Shown one piece after another: positions 8,519 through 17,742 of a stretch of DNA of 36,320 nt (the first letter of the stretch is position 1; each line of letters begins with the position of its first letter). Source of the DNA: an uncultured Cellvibrionales bacterium. GTDB taxonomy: Bacteria; Pseudomonadota; Gammaproteobacteria; Pseudomonadales; Cellvibrionaceae. Location of the stretch: the NCBI GenBank assembly GCA_913020395.1, contig CAJWCA010000006.1, forward strand, positions 1 through 36,320, given 5' to 3'. Both the position numbers and the translations under genes were made by a program. The notes under the pieces were generated by a model. It worked only from the letters and a program-made list of their open reading frames with translations. It was not told the DNA's origin and did not search any database.

Positions 8519-8676
8519 AGTTATGTATCGATAATGTAAACAGTATAGTAGAGATTGCTGTGCTTGATTTCCTGTAAGTCTTCGAAGTCTTTTAAAGGGG
8601 CAGTGCTTGGTCTGAAATTCGCTATCCTATTGATTTAAATAGTGTTTTTACAGTGTCGATCCTCTCCCACCCTCTC

Positions 8677-8693
8677 TGCGCGCTGTGCGCGCA
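8677..8693. repeat. GC-rich perfect hairpin in the promoter region of the carboxylate operon
   Basis: TGCGCGC-TGT-GCGCGCA, a seven-base-pair perfect inverted repeat with a three-base loop, in otherwise AT-richer sequence. No T-run follows on either side, so it is not a terminator. It could be an operator or an RNA hairpin in the leader. Confidence 0.4.
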
Positions 8694-8890
8694 CTCCCCA
8701 TGGACACAATAGCCAAAACTATCTAAATAGCCCTTAAGCTCGATACAGCCATATTCTGTGCACGGTAAAAGTCATTCGCTATATTGCTGAGGCAGTGTTC
8801 GAAAGACCGCGTTCTATCGCTCACGCACTCAGACAATAATGATAATTCTAAAACGGCCTATAAAATCAATCCGTTAAACTGGAGAACGTC

Positions 8891-11752
8891 ATGGTGGGAT
8901 CAACGACAAGCAATAACCTCGGTGATAGAGGTTTTAAAAAGAATCTTCTGGTAGCAGCAATGGCAACAGTGTTAATGCCACAGTTTGCGATAGCACAAGA
9001 GGCAGGTGGCGAAGAGGGCGCACTGCCGATTATCGAGGAGGTGTTTGTTACCGGCTCGAATATTCGCCGGAAGAAAGACTTCGAAACACCATCGCCTATC
9101 CAGACGATGGACAATGAAATGATTCAGGCCGCAGGCGCGGGTCAAATGCAGGATCTGCTGCGCACCCTACCTGCTAACGCAGGCTCGGAGCTGAATGCTA
9201 GCCAGAGTGATCGCCAGGGTACCTCCCAGTTTAGCTTGCGCGGGCTCGGTGTGGGTGGCACGCTCACCCTGATCAATGGTCGCCGAGGCGGGCTTGCACC
9301 CGTAACAACCACACAGGGTTTCTTTTTTACCGATGTAAACCAATTTCCCACGAACATGATAGAAAGTGTTGAGGTGCTGCTTGATGGCGCCTCCGCAACC
9401 TATGGTTCAGAGGCCGTCGGTGGTGTGGTGAATATTATTACCCGTAAAGATTTTGAAGGTTTTGAAATCGGTGCGGAGTATCACGACAATGAAAACAATC
9501 CGGCCAATGCCATTAACGGCGCTTTTGGCACCAGCTTCGATCGTGGACACTTCACAACCTTTGTTAATTATTATCACCAGGATCGCGGCCATCGGGGTGA
9601 CTACGATTGGTTAGTCGATCGTGCCGATGCGTTTTCTACAGATGCATCAGCGAACCTCTATGACTCCTCTACGGGTGCTGGTCGTTACAATCTGGCGACG
9701 GATTCTGATGGCGACGGCTACTATGAGCGTTCAGGTAGTACGGTCCCCGATCCACATTGTGGCATGCAAAATCCGGAGGGTGGGCGAATTAATACCTTCC
9801 TCGACGGGTCTAACTGCCGCTATCAATTTATCAATCAGAGAACCCTGATTGCGGAAGAAAAACGCCTGCAAGTGTTCAGTCAGTTTGACTATCGTTTAAC
9901 AGACGATGTGAATATTTTTTCCGAAATGAGCTTTTCGAGCAATGAAATAAAGGACACCATCGGTGGTGCCGTAATGGACTTGCGCTTTGACGACGATGGT
10001 CACTTTGTTCCCGGCTCTCACCCCTTCAACTATTTTGTCAATGACGGCAGCGGCAATGTCGTCTGGGATGAGGCCGCGGTTGCTGCCGACCCAAGTCAAG
10101 CCGTTGATGTGGTTGTTCGTCAGCGCCCTCTAACAACCTACGATGGCGATCTCGGCGAAGACATTACCCGTCAGTTTGACAATACTCGTATTGTTTTTGG
10201 TTTTGACGCAGATATTAATGAAAGCTGGAGTTTAAATGGTTCGGCGGTATACGCCCGTTCAAAGTTAACGGATATACAGCCAAGAAGTTACTACACGCCA
10301 GCCTACCGCGATGCAATTGCATCAGGTAGTTGGAACCCTTTTGGCAGCGGCTGGGCAACGCCAGATGCGGTGTCAGTTAAAGACGGAGAGAGTTTGGCGG
10401 GTAACACTGTCTACGGCGCTGGCAGTGATCTGAGTCAGTTTGCGGTGAACAGAACCTTTGTTAAAGAAACCATTCAAAAAGTGTATGAAACCATATTGAG
10501 CGGCGAAGCCGTTGAGTTAAACGGTGAAGTCGTTGCGGTTGCAATAGGTGCACAGTACCGGGATATGGAATTTAACGATATTGCAGACAGTTTGTCTGAG
10601 TTCCGCATCGATGGGCGAACAGACCCCGTGTTTTCTGTGTCGGGTGCCAAGCAGGATGTCTATGCGATCTTCGGTGAGGCGATCATTCCGCTCAGTGAAG
10701 ACTTTGAAATACAGGCGGCTATTCGTTACGAAGACTATGGCAGCGACCAAGGTGGAGACAGCACGGATCCGAAGCTGGGTTTCCGCTGGCGTGCAAACGA
10801 TGCACTTAGCTTGAGGGGATCATACGGCACCTCTTTCCAGGCGCCCTCAATCAGGAATATTGCAGGCTCAGTGGGTAGTGGCGCATTGCCCGACCCCATT
10901 TCGGCAGACATCTATGCCTCGGGTCCTGGGTCAGCCTGCGACTCGGGTGCTACGGACTCGTTTAACACGGCACAGATTACCAATGGCGGTGGTTTGATCC
11001 CGCAGTCTGCAACCAACTGGAATCTGGGTGCAATTTATCAAGGCGATAACTTTACCGGCTCTGTTGATTTCTGGACCTATGAGTTTGACGACCTTATTGG
11101 TGCGGGTGAAGCCTTTGGTTCAATCGTATCGGGTGAGTGTGTTAACGGTGTTTATGTGCCGGATGCACGTGTGGGCCGAAACGGTACGGGCCAGCTACGC
11201 CAGGTCACAACCAGTTTCATTAACCTGGGTGGAGTTGAAGCCAATGGTATTGACGTTTCTGCCTCCTATGCCTTTGACGATTTTCTCGACGGGCAGTTAA
11301 TTTTAGATGCCAAGGCGACCTTTGTGACGACCTTTGACATCGATGCCGGTGATGGCAGCCCTGTGTTCGACGGTGCAGGAAACAGGAACAGCTTTATTGA
11401 CCTGTTAGGTTCCGTGCCTGACCAGCGTTTGAATCTGGGTGTGTCCTGGATGCGAGACAGTCATCTTGCTGGGCTGTACATCCGTCATATCGGCGCCTAC
11501 GACGACCGTGAGTTGAACGACGTCAATGATTCGATTGAGTCAAATACTGTTCTGGATATTCAGTATGGCTATACCTTTGAAGGTTTGCTGGGCACGGGCA
11601 ATACCAACATTACCGTCGGTGTTAACAACCTGACGGATGAGGAGCCTCCCGCAATCGATCGCGGTTCCGTGAACGGCCGTGTTGGCTTCGATCAGCAGGT
11701 CCATGACCCTCGCGGTCGTACGGCCTACTTGAAAATTAAACACAGCTTCTAA
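8891..11752 (+). CDS. TonB-dependent outer-membrane receptor
   Basis: 953 residues, the usual size for large TonB-dependent receptors. The signal peptide has a KKNLLVAAMATVLM core and ends FAIAQ. A TonB-box-like EEVFVTGSNI follows, then the plug domain (DLLRTLP, FSLRGLG, TLTLINGRR, VEVLLDGASATYGSEAVGGVVNII), then a long beta-barrel ending AYLKIKHSF with the terminal Phe needed for BAM assembly. There is no FecA-type N-terminal signalling extension and no FecIR pair nearby. ATG 8891 is preceded by GGAGA. It is the first gene of an apparent operon with TctCBA and a CitAB-like sensor pair, which suggests it imports a carboxylate or metal-carboxylate rather than a classical siderophore. The substrate is inference from context. 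Confidence 0.93.
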   Translation: MVGSTTSNNLGDRGFKKNLLVAAMATVLMPQFAIAQEAGGEEGALPIIEEVFVTGSNIRRKKDFETPSPIQTMDNEMIQAAGAGQMQDLLRTLPANAGSELNASQSDRQGTSQFSLRGLGVGGTLTLINGRRGGLAPVTTTQGFFFTDVNQFPTNMIESVEVLLDGASATYGSEAVGGVVNIITRKDFEGFEIGAEYHDNENNPANAINGAFGTSFDRGHFTTFVNYYHQDRGHRGDYDWLVDRADAFSTDASANLYDSSTGAGRYNLATDSDGDGYYERSGSTVPDPHCGMQNPEGGRINTFLDGSNCRYQFINQRTLIAEEKRLQVFSQFDYRLTDDVNIFSEMSFSSNEIKDTIGGAVMDLRFDDDGHFVPGSHPFNYFVNDGSGNVVWDEAAVAADPSQAVDVVVRQRPLTTYDGDLGEDITRQFDNTRIVFGFDADINESWSLNGSAVYARSKLTDIQPRSYYTPAYRDAIASGSWNPFGSGWATPDAVSVKDGESLAGNTVYGAGSDLSQFAVNRTFVKETIQKVYETILSGEAVELNGEVVAVAIGAQYRDMEFNDIADSLSEFRIDGRTDPVFSVSGAKQDVYAIFGEAIIPLSEDFEIQAAIRYEDYGSDQGGDSTDPKLGFRWRANDALSLRGSYGTSFQAPSIRNIAGSVGSGALPDPISADIYASGPGSACDSGATDSFNTAQITNGGGLIPQSATNWNLGAIYQGDNFTGSVDFWTYEFDDLIGAGEAFGSIVSGECVNGVYVPDARVGRNGTGQLRQVTTSFINLGGVEANGIDVSASYAFDDFLDGQLILDAKATFVTTFDIDAGDGSPVFDGAGNRNSFIDLLGSVPDQRLNLGVSWMRDSHLAGLYIRHIGAYDDRELNDVNDSIESNTVLDIQYGYTFEGLLGTGNTNITVGVNNLTDEEPPAIDRGSVNGRVGFDQQVHDPRGRTAYLKIKHSF

Positions 11753-11780
11753 GCCTGAAACCAAACTGGAGACGACAGCT

Positions 11781-12347
11781 ATGTTGAGCACAACACAAGC
11801 CAAAACAGGGTCTGTCGATTCCAGCTTGGGTAATCAGGGGTCAACCCTCTATCGACAGATTGCCTTAACATTGCTGGTGATTTGTCTGACGACTTTTATG
11901 TCGCTTGCTTCGGCGAGTGGAGGTGAACTGGAAAGAGCGTTAACAAAATGCTCGTTGATTTCAAATGACGGGCAGCGCCTGAAGTGTCTGGATCGGATAG
12001 TTCAATCAGTAGTTCGCCCAATGGATTTACGATCACGCGCGGATCAGGTAAACCGTGAAGATGTCAGTGCTAAGACCGCGTTGGGGCAGAAATATCTACC
12101 CAAAGCCAAAGTGATTGATTCCAAAAAGGCTCACCACTACTCATTGGTAGCGGCTGAACGGGACAAAAAAAAGCGTTGGGTATTTTCCTTTGAGGGTGGG
12201 CAGGTTTGGCGTCAAGTGGAACCTCGTTACTTCTCAATGCCGAAAAAACTTCCGACGCGGGTAGATATATTAGCGGGTGTATTTGGCAGCTTTGATCTGC
12301 GTGTCGATGGACAGCGTGGCACGGCAAAAGTGAAACGATTACGCTAG
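11781..12347 (+). CDS. Small exported protein of unknown function
   Basis: 188 residues. A membrane segment at about 27-46 ending SLASASGG suggests a long signal peptide or anchor. Two recognisable segments follow. The first is a cysteine-containing N-terminal motif, LERALTKCSLISNDGQRLKCLDRIV, resembling the A-x-x-C…R-L-x-C-x-D start of VasI/TagO-like and other small periplasmic proteins. The second is a C-terminal FEGGQVWRQVEP…VDILAGVFGSFDLRVDG…AKVKRLR segment, seen in many exported hypothetical proteins. It lies 28 bases after the receptor and 23 before TctC, with GGAGA upstream of its ATG, so it is probably translated as part of the carboxylate operon. A role as periplasmic link or accessory between receptor and binding protein is speculation. 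Confidence 0.7.
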   Translation: MLSTTQAKTGSVDSSLGNQGSTLYRQIALTLLVICLTTFMSLASASGGELERALTKCSLISNDGQRLKCLDRIVQSVVRPMDLRSRADQVNREDVSAKTALGQKYLPKAKVIDSKKAHHYSLVAAERDKKKRWVFSFEGGQVWRQVEPRYFSMPKKLPTRVDILAGVFGSFDLRVDGQRGTAKVKRLR

Positions 12348-12370
12348 TTTTTCGGCGACGAGGTACCCAA

Positions 12371-13366
12371 ATGAATGTTTTCAGCAGCAATACTTATTTT
12401 TGGTTCAGGCTTAAGAGCCTGGCCCTTTACTTGTCAATAGCAGTTTTGTGCAGCGCGGGTCAAAAACTCCAAGCATCGGATCGCCTGCACTTTTTAATTC
12501 CCGGCGGCGCGGGTGGCGGTTGGGACACCACCGCCAGAGGGGTAGGAGAGGCGTTAACCCGTTCAGGGATTGTCTCGCGTGCCTCCTATGAAAATAGATC
12601 GGGAGGCGATGGTAGCAAGGCGATCTCCTATTTGATCGAAACCGCTGACCGTCAGGCCAATACACTCATGGTGAGCTCTACGCCTATCATTCTAAAATCA
12701 CTGAAAAATCTTTTTCCGCAGTCCTATAAAGATCTCACCCCCGTTGCGGCGGTCATCGCAGACTACGGTGCTTTTGTTGTAAAGGCGGATTCAAAATACG
12801 ACAGTTGGCAGAAAATTATTGAGGATTACAAGGTGGACCCGCGGAATGTTCGTGTGGCTGGTGGGTCCGTTATTGGTGGCATGGATCATGTGGTCGCGGC
12901 AATGGCGATAAAGAAGTCGGGGGCTGATGCCATGGCTCTACGTTATATCCCCTACAACGCGGGCGCCAAAGCGATGGTGGGTCTACTGTCAAACGAAACA
13001 CAAATGTTATCAACAGGTTTAAGTGAAGCTCTGGCCCTGGCGGAACAGGGTGAAGTGAGAATTTTAGCGATGACAGCGCCCAAGGCCTTGGCACACGCCA
13101 AAAACGTGCCAACGCTTTCTGAGCAGGGCGTAGATCTGGTATTTACTAATTGGAGGGGGTTCTTTGGCGCCCCTGGAATGTCCCATGAGCGACTGATTGA
13201 ATTTCAATCTGCTTTAAAAGAGATGTATAGCAGTGATGAATGGGAGGCTATTCGCCTTCAGCGGGGTTGGTCAAACCTCTATATCAGCGGCGAGCAGTTT
13301 AACCAGTTTCTGGCGACCCAAGAGAAGGACATGGCGCTTTTAGTGGATGAGCTTGGTCTGCGTTAA
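12371..13366 (+). CDS. tctC: TctC-family periplasmic carboxylate-binding protein
   Basis: 331 residues with a signal peptide (hydrophobic core about 14-30, cleavage near QKLQAS). The mature start, LHFLIPGGAGGGWDTTARGVGEALT, is the hallmark of the tripartite tricarboxylate transporter (TTT) binding-protein family, and the YENRSGGDGSKAISYL and RYIPYNAGAKAMVGLLS segments also fit. It captures citrate, another tricarboxylate or a dicarboxylate in the periplasm and hands it to TctA/TctB. GAGG lies seven bases upstream of the ATG. TctB follows after 48 bases. The ligand cannot be read from sequence, because this family has many specificities; the symbol marks family membership only. Confidence 0.93.
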   Translation: MNVFSSNTYFWFRLKSLALYLSIAVLCSAGQKLQASDRLHFLIPGGAGGGWDTTARGVGEALTRSGIVSRASYENRSGGDGSKAISYLIETADRQANTLMVSSTPIILKSLKNLFPQSYKDLTPVAAVIADYGAFVVKADSKYDSWQKIIEDYKVDPRNVRVAGGSVIGGMDHVVAAMAIKKSGADAMALRYIPYNAGAKAMVGLLSNETQMLSTGLSEALALAEQGEVRILAMTAPKALAHAKNVPTLSEQGVDLVFTNWRGFFGAPGMSHERLIEFQSALKEMYSSDEWEAIRLQRGWSNLYISGEQFNQFLATQEKDMALLVDELGLR

Positions 13367-13414
13367 CAGATCGCTTGTTGTATCCCAATAATCACTAACA
13401 CAGACGTTGTCATT

Positions 13415-13903
13415 ATGAATTTTCTTACAAACAAAGATAAAGTTGGAAGTTGTTTTATCTTGCTTTTCTCCCTGGTTTATTTGACGGCCATTTTCGAAAT
13501 ACCCGTTAATCAATCATTGAGTTATGACGTGGTTAATGCACGCACCTTGCCTTTCTGTCTTGCGCTTCTTGCTATCGTTGTGAGCGCGGTGACCTTGTTT
13601 TCTTCGGCGAGTGACAGTGAGGAGGAAACCCTGTTGCAAGCGGTCGAAGGGTTTCAGTGGCGCCCTTGTTTACTCTTGGTCGGGGCGATGTTTGTTTATG
13701 CCATGTTATTTGATTATCTCGGATTTCTATTGGCCACCTCGGTTTTCCTCTATTCCGGGTTTTATATTCTAAAAGAAACGCGGCAGCTGTTTTCAATTAC
13801 AGTTGCGGTGGGTGTGGCTTTGTTTATGTGGCTTGTATTAACGCAGGTGTTCGGTATCTATCTCGATTCCGGTGAACTTTATCGACTGATTGTTAGGAGT
13901 TAA
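13415..13903 (+). CDS. tctB: TctB-family small membrane subunit of a TTT transporter
   Basis: 162 residues with four predicted membrane segments (about 12-28, 44-62, 82-115 in two parts, 128-150), the size and topology of TctB, the small subunit of the tripartite tricarboxylate transporters. TctB sequences are poorly conserved, so the call rests on topology plus its position between TctC and TctA. Its TAA stop overlaps the TctA ATG by one base (TAATG), showing translational coupling. Confidence 0.9.
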   Translation: MNFLTNKDKVGSCFILLFSLVYLTAIFEIPVNQSLSYDVVNARTLPFCLALLAIVVSAVTLFSSASDSEEETLLQAVEGFQWRPCLLLVGAMFVYAMLFDYLGFLLATSVFLYSGFYILKETRQLFSITVAVGVALFMWLVLTQVFGIYLDSGELYRLIVRS

Positions 13904-15417
13904 TGATGCTTGACGGAATTCTGCAGGGTCTTGATACCGCTTTTTTACCCCTCAATATCTTGTTGTTGTTTGTGGGTTGTTTTGCGGGCACATTTATCGG
14001 CATGTTGCCGGGGCTGGGGCCAGTATCAGCCATTGCTTTAATGATCCCTATTACCTATGGGTTTGATCCTTCCTCTGGTTTGATTTTAATGGCGGGCGTT
14101 TACTACGGCGCAGTATTTGGGGGTTCTACTTCGGCGATTCTGATTAATGCGCCGGGTGTGTCGGGGGCCGTCGCAACGGCGTTTGACGGCTACCCAATGG
14201 CCCAGCGCGGTGAGGCGGGCAAGGCACTCGCGTTAGCGGCTTACTCTTCATTTGTGGGGGGGACCATCGGTGCGGTTTTTCTATTTGTGTTTGTACCGGT
14301 TTTGGCAAAGGTGAGCCTGAGTTTTCAATCGGCTGACTATTTTGCACTCATGTTGTTTGGCCTAACCGCAATAACGGCTTTTGCCGGCAAGGGCCAGGTT
14401 TTAAAAGCGGTGCTTATGGCTGTGTTGGGCCTGATGTTGGCAACAGTGGGAGAAGACCCCTCGGGCATACAGCGCTTTACCTTTGGGGTGACCGACTTGT
14501 ATGACGGCATCAGCTTCCTATTGCTGTCTATGGCAACATTTGCAATAGCCGAGGCTTTGATGGTGGTATTGAAACCTGAGCCTGTCAAAGAGGATGCCGA
14601 AGAGGGCGCGCCCGAAATGAGTTTTTCCGCATTGGGCAGCATGAAGCTGAGCAAAGAAGAGGTGCGTGCTGTTGCCCCCGTGGTGGGCCGGTCATCGGTC
14701 TTGGGGTTTCTGGTGGGTGTACTGCCCGGAGCGGGCGCCACTATTGCCTCATTTCTGGCCTATGGTATGGAAAGAAACCTGGCCTCGGTAAAAGAGAAAC
14801 TAGGTTTTGGCAAGGGGAGTGTGAAAGGTCTGGCCGCACCGGAGAGTGCGAATAATGCCGCGTCAACAGGCTCTTTTGTGCCTCTGTTGACACTGGGTAT
14901 TCCCGGTTCTGCCACCACGGCGGTGATGCTGGGAGCGCTGTTGTCTTATGGCGTGCAACCCGGGCCGCGGCTTTATATTGATAACCCTGCCGTGTTCTGG
15001 TCGGTCATCATCTCTATGTATCTTGGCAATGTTATCTTGCTGGTCTTGAATTTGCCCTTGATTCCTTATATCTCAAAATTGTTAGACATACCCAAGCCAT
15101 TCCTCACACCAGTGATTCTGTTTTTGTCATTGATGGGTGTATATTTGATCTCATTCAATACCTTTGATTTAACGATGATGGTGATTATTGGTGCGATTGC
15201 AGTATTCTTTCGTCTCCTGGATTTCCCCCTGGCACCGATGTTGTTGGGTTTTATTCTCGGGGGTATGCTTGAGGAGAACCTGCGCCGGGCATTAATGATT
15301 TCTGATGGCTCACTGTCGTTTTTATGGCAGAGGCCAATTACCGCGACCATACTACTCATAACGCTTGCGACAGTGTTATTGCCCAGATTGTTGGCGATCA
15401 TCAGAAAGCAGGCGTAA
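13903..15417 (+). CDS. tctA: TctA-family large membrane subunit of a TTT transporter
   Basis: 504 residues, about 12 membrane spans. Signature segments of TctA are clear: GMLPGLGPVSAIALMIPITYG near the N-terminus, then YYGAVFGGSTSAILINAPG, AVATAFDGYPMAQRGEAGKAL and, in the second half, GVLPGAGATIASFLAYGME with PESANNAASTGSFVPLLTLGIPG. The two halves are an inverted or duplicated repeat, each with a P-G-x-G loop. It forms the ion-coupled channel that imports the carboxylate delivered by TctC. Two adjacent ATGs (13903, 13906) follow AGGAG at 13895-13899; the second has the better spacing, so either may be used. The cytoplasmic loop at about 225-245 is acidic. Confidence 0.95.
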   Translation: MMLDGILQGLDTAFLPLNILLLFVGCFAGTFIGMLPGLGPVSAIALMIPITYGFDPSSGLILMAGVYYGAVFGGSTSAILINAPGVSGAVATAFDGYPMAQRGEAGKALALAAYSSFVGGTIGAVFLFVFVPVLAKVSLSFQSADYFALMLFGLTAITAFAGKGQVLKAVLMAVLGLMLATVGEDPSGIQRFTFGVTDLYDGISFLLLSMATFAIAEALMVVLKPEPVKEDAEEGAPEMSFSALGSMKLSKEEVRAVAPVVGRSSVLGFLVGVLPGAGATIASFLAYGMERNLASVKEKLGFGKGSVKGLAAPESANNAASTGSFVPLLTLGIPGSATTAVMLGALLSYGVQPGPRLYIDNPAVFWSVIISMYLGNVILLVLNLPLIPYISKLLDIPKPFLTPVILFLSLMGVYLISFNTFDLTMMVIIGAIAVFFRLLDFPLAPMLLGFILGGMLEENLRRALMISDGSLSFLWQRPITATILLITLATVLLPRLLAIIRKQA

Positions 15418-15455
15418 ATTCAGGGACCCATTGTGAACCCGAGAATGGATGAAAC

Positions 15456-17066
15456 ATGAAATCGCCGTGGCATTTTACCTTACAGACCAAAATGATTGTG
15501 TTTATTGTTGCCCTGGTTTTGTTTCAGCTGGGCAGCATGGCTGTGGTGTCTACCAACCTGGTTGATACGACACTTGAAGATCAGTTGGATCGGCGTGTTC
15601 TCGACATGTCCTTGATCATTGCTGCCATGCCCGAAGTTGCTGAACTTCTTGAGGCAAAAGATCCCGAGCGTAAACTTCAGGTTCTGGCTGAGAAAATTCG
15701 GGCTCAAACGGGTGCCCAGTTTGTTGTGATTGGCGATCATCAAGGTAAACGGTATTCACACCCGAACCCGAGAAAGATCGGTGAATTTATGGTGGGCGGA
15801 GACAATGATCAGGCTCTGGAGAAGGGGGAGGTCTATACCTCTAAGGCCGTAGGTACACTGGGTTTATCCCTTCGCGGGAAAGTGCCCGTGTTTAACACAG
15901 ATGGCGCGATTATCGGTATCGTCTCAGTGGGGTTTCTTGAAGAAAACATTCGTCAGATGGGGGGAGGGCTGCGAGGCATTATTATTCTTTCCAATATCGT
16001 CCTGCTGGTGTTTGGGGTATTTGTGGCGATACTCATGGCCCGAAGTTTCAAGCGGGCGACATTTGGTCTGGAACCCCAGGAAATTGGGCGCATGTTTAAA
16101 GAGCGCAGCGCCATTATTGGTTCTATTCGAGAGGGCGTTGTTGCCATTAATCGGCAGGGCCTGATCACCATGATTAATCAGGCGGCCAAAAGAACGCTGG
16201 GGCTCAGATCTGATCAGGACTATGTGAATCAGCACATCGATGATGTTTTGCCCGACAATGACATTCAAACGGTTCTGCAAACGGGTGAAAGTCAGCTCGA
16301 CAGTGAGCAGCAAGTCGGTGACACTGCGATCATAGCAAACCGTATTCCTATTTGGCACGAGCAAGAAGTCATGGGGGTTGTCTCGAGTTTTCGGGAAAAA
16401 GATGAAATGGACGCACTGGCAAAAGAGCTGTCCCAGGTGCAGGATTATTCAGAAATGCTGAGGCAGCAAACCCACGAATACTCCAATAAACTACATACAA
16501 TATCCGGGCTCATTCAGCTGGAGGCTCACGACAAAGCGGTTGAATTAATCAGCAGTGAAACCTCGGGTTATCAGGACCTGCTACAATTTCTCGTAACGGC
16601 GGTTCAAGATCCTCTGGTTGCCGGTTGCATTCTGGGGAAATATCACCGTGCCAAGGAACTTAATATTAGCTTGAATGTTGATCGGGACAGCAATTTCACA
16701 GATTTGCCGGAGTGGATGAGCCGGGAAAAAATTGTTACGGTTCTGGGGAACTTGCTCGACAACGCATTTCATGCCGTTAGTTTACTGCCGAGCGATAAGC
16801 GTCTGGTCAATCTTTCGTTAACAGATCTGGGCAACGATTTGATCATTGAGGTGGAAGACTCAGGCGGCGGAATTTCTGAGGAAGTTGCCGGACATATTTT
16901 TGAAAGTGGCGTATCAACCAGCGAAGTAAAAGGAAAGGGTATTGGTTTATATCTGGTTAAACAGGCCATTTCCTATTTCAGTGGGGAGATTGCGGTCAAT
17001 CATTCGTCTTTAGGAGGGGTATCATTTACCGTCTACATTCCAAAAAAGTTAGATGCCAATGGCTAA
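15456..17066 (+). CDS. CitA/DcuS-type sensor histidine kinase
   Basis: 536 residues. TM1 about 13-33, a periplasmic PAS (sCache) sensor domain about 35-170, TM2 about 173-195, a cytoplasmic PAS about 215-310, the phospho-acceptor His340 in RQQTHEYSNKLHTISGLIQLE, then a HATPase with N-box GNLLDNAFHA (431-440), DSGGGI (468-473) and GKGIGLYL (493-500). In the sensor domain the carboxylate-binding residues known from CitA are present: Arg99 and His102 in RYSHPNP, Arg140 and Lys142 in LRGKVP. It should therefore sense citrate or a similar carboxylate. Tct systems of the Salmonella type use an EnvZ/OmpR-like TctE/TctD pair, so a CitA-type kinase here differs. The response-regulator gene overlaps its end by 14 bases. 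Confidence 0.94.
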   Translation: MKSPWHFTLQTKMIVFIVALVLFQLGSMAVVSTNLVDTTLEDQLDRRVLDMSLIIAAMPEVAELLEAKDPERKLQVLAEKIRAQTGAQFVVIGDHQGKRYSHPNPRKIGEFMVGGDNDQALEKGEVYTSKAVGTLGLSLRGKVPVFNTDGAIIGIVSVGFLEENIRQMGGGLRGIIILSNIVLLVFGVFVAILMARSFKRATFGLEPQEIGRMFKERSAIIGSIREGVVAINRQGLITMINQAAKRTLGLRSDQDYVNQHIDDVLPDNDIQTVLQTGESQLDSEQQVGDTAIIANRIPIWHEQEVMGVVSSFREKDEMDALAKELSQVQDYSEMLRQQTHEYSNKLHTISGLIQLEAHDKAVELISSETSGYQDLLQFLVTAVQDPLVAGCILGKYHRAKELNISLNVDRDSNFTDLPEWMSREKIVTVLGNLLDNAFHAVSLLPSDKRLVNLSLTDLGNDLIIEVEDSGGGISEEVAGHIFESGVSTSEVKGKGIGLYLVKQAISYFSGEIAVNHSSLGGVSFTVYIPKKLDANG

Positions 17067-17742
17067 CCTGACGGTAGTTGTTGCAGAAGACGATCAAAAG
17101 ATCGCCGATATTCAGTGCCGCTTTATTGAAAAAATTGCCGGTTTTGAAGTGGTGGGTGTGGGTAATACCATTGCTGAATCGGAAGAGATAATCGATGTCT
17201 TTCAGCCGGATCTTGTTCTTCTGGATGTTTATTTCCCCGACGGCAATGGCATTGATTTATTATGGAAAATCAGGCGGCAATATAAAAACACTGATGTCAT
17301 CTGTATCACTTCAGCCAAGGAAGTAGAAACATTACAAAATGCAGTGCGCGGCGGTGTCTTTGATTACATTCTAAAACCCATGACCTTCGGTCGCCTTCAG
17401 TCGACAATGAGTTCCTATCTTGCACATAGAAGTAAGCTGAGTGATATCACCGAGTTAGACCAAAGTAATGTCGATAATATTATTCGCCCTGCAGGCGATA
17501 CACATAAAACTGAAGAGAGAATCCCCAAAAGCATTGACCCTCTGACTTTAGAAAAGGTGACGGAAGAGGTCGGAAAATTAAAAGGGGAGGGTGTGAATGC
17601 AGAAGATATGGGCGCACGCGTGGGGATTGGTCGCACCACTGCCCGGCGTTATCTGGAGTTCCTGGTCTCAAAGGGCACAGTAAAACCGAATCTGGTTTAT
17701 GGCTCTGTCGGCAGGCCAGAGCGTTTATACTTTGAAGTTTAG
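17053..17742 (+). CDS. CitB/DcuR-type response regulator
   Basis: 229 residues. Receiver domain with acidic pocket EDD (12-14), phospho-acceptor Asp58 in LVLLDVYFPDGNG, Thr86 in ICITSA and Lys108 in ILKPM. A linker follows, and residues about 165-225 form a helix-turn-helix of the CitB/DcuR kind (EDMGARVGIGRTTARRYLEFLVSKG, then a small wing with YGSVGRPERLY). It overlaps the kinase gene by 14 bases, so the two are translationally coupled and are partners. Likely target is the promoter of the receptor/Tct operon itself, in the 8447-8890 region. Its stop codon overlaps that of the convergent LysR gene in the tetranucleotide TTAG. Confidence 0.93.
   Translation: MPMANLTVVVAEDDQKIADIQCRFIEKIAGFEVVGVGNTIAESEEIIDVFQPDLVLLDVYFPDGNGIDLLWKIRRQYKNTDVICITSAKEVETLQNAVRGGVFDYILKPMTFGRLQSTMSSYLAHRSKLSDITELDQSNVDNIIRPAGDTHKTEERIPKSIDPLTLEKVTEEVGKLKGEGVNAEDMGARVGIGRTTARRYLEFLVSKGTVKPNLVYGSVGRPERLYFEV

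Larger units (their letters stand above)
8447..8890. other. Gene-free 444-base divergent regulatory region
   Basis: No convincing coding sequence. It separates the DUF3365 operon (minus) from the TonB-receptor/Tct operon (plus) and must hold both promoters. Visible elements are the palindrome TGTGATT-AGGGC-AATCACA at 8500-8518, about 54 bases upstream of the DUF3365 start, and the GC-rich hairpin TGCGCGC-TGT-GCGCGCA at 8677-8693, about 200 bases before the receptor start. An AT-rich stretch with TATAAA around 8860 lies close to the receptor start, but I find no good -35 partner. No canonical sigma-54 (GG-N10-GC) element is apparent to me. Confidence 0.6.

Noticed and set aside
8891-11752. FecA-type signalling receptor with sigma-factor control
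   Set aside because: No N-terminal signalling extension before the plug and no FecI/FecR-like genes nearby; regulation more likely by the CitAB-type pair.
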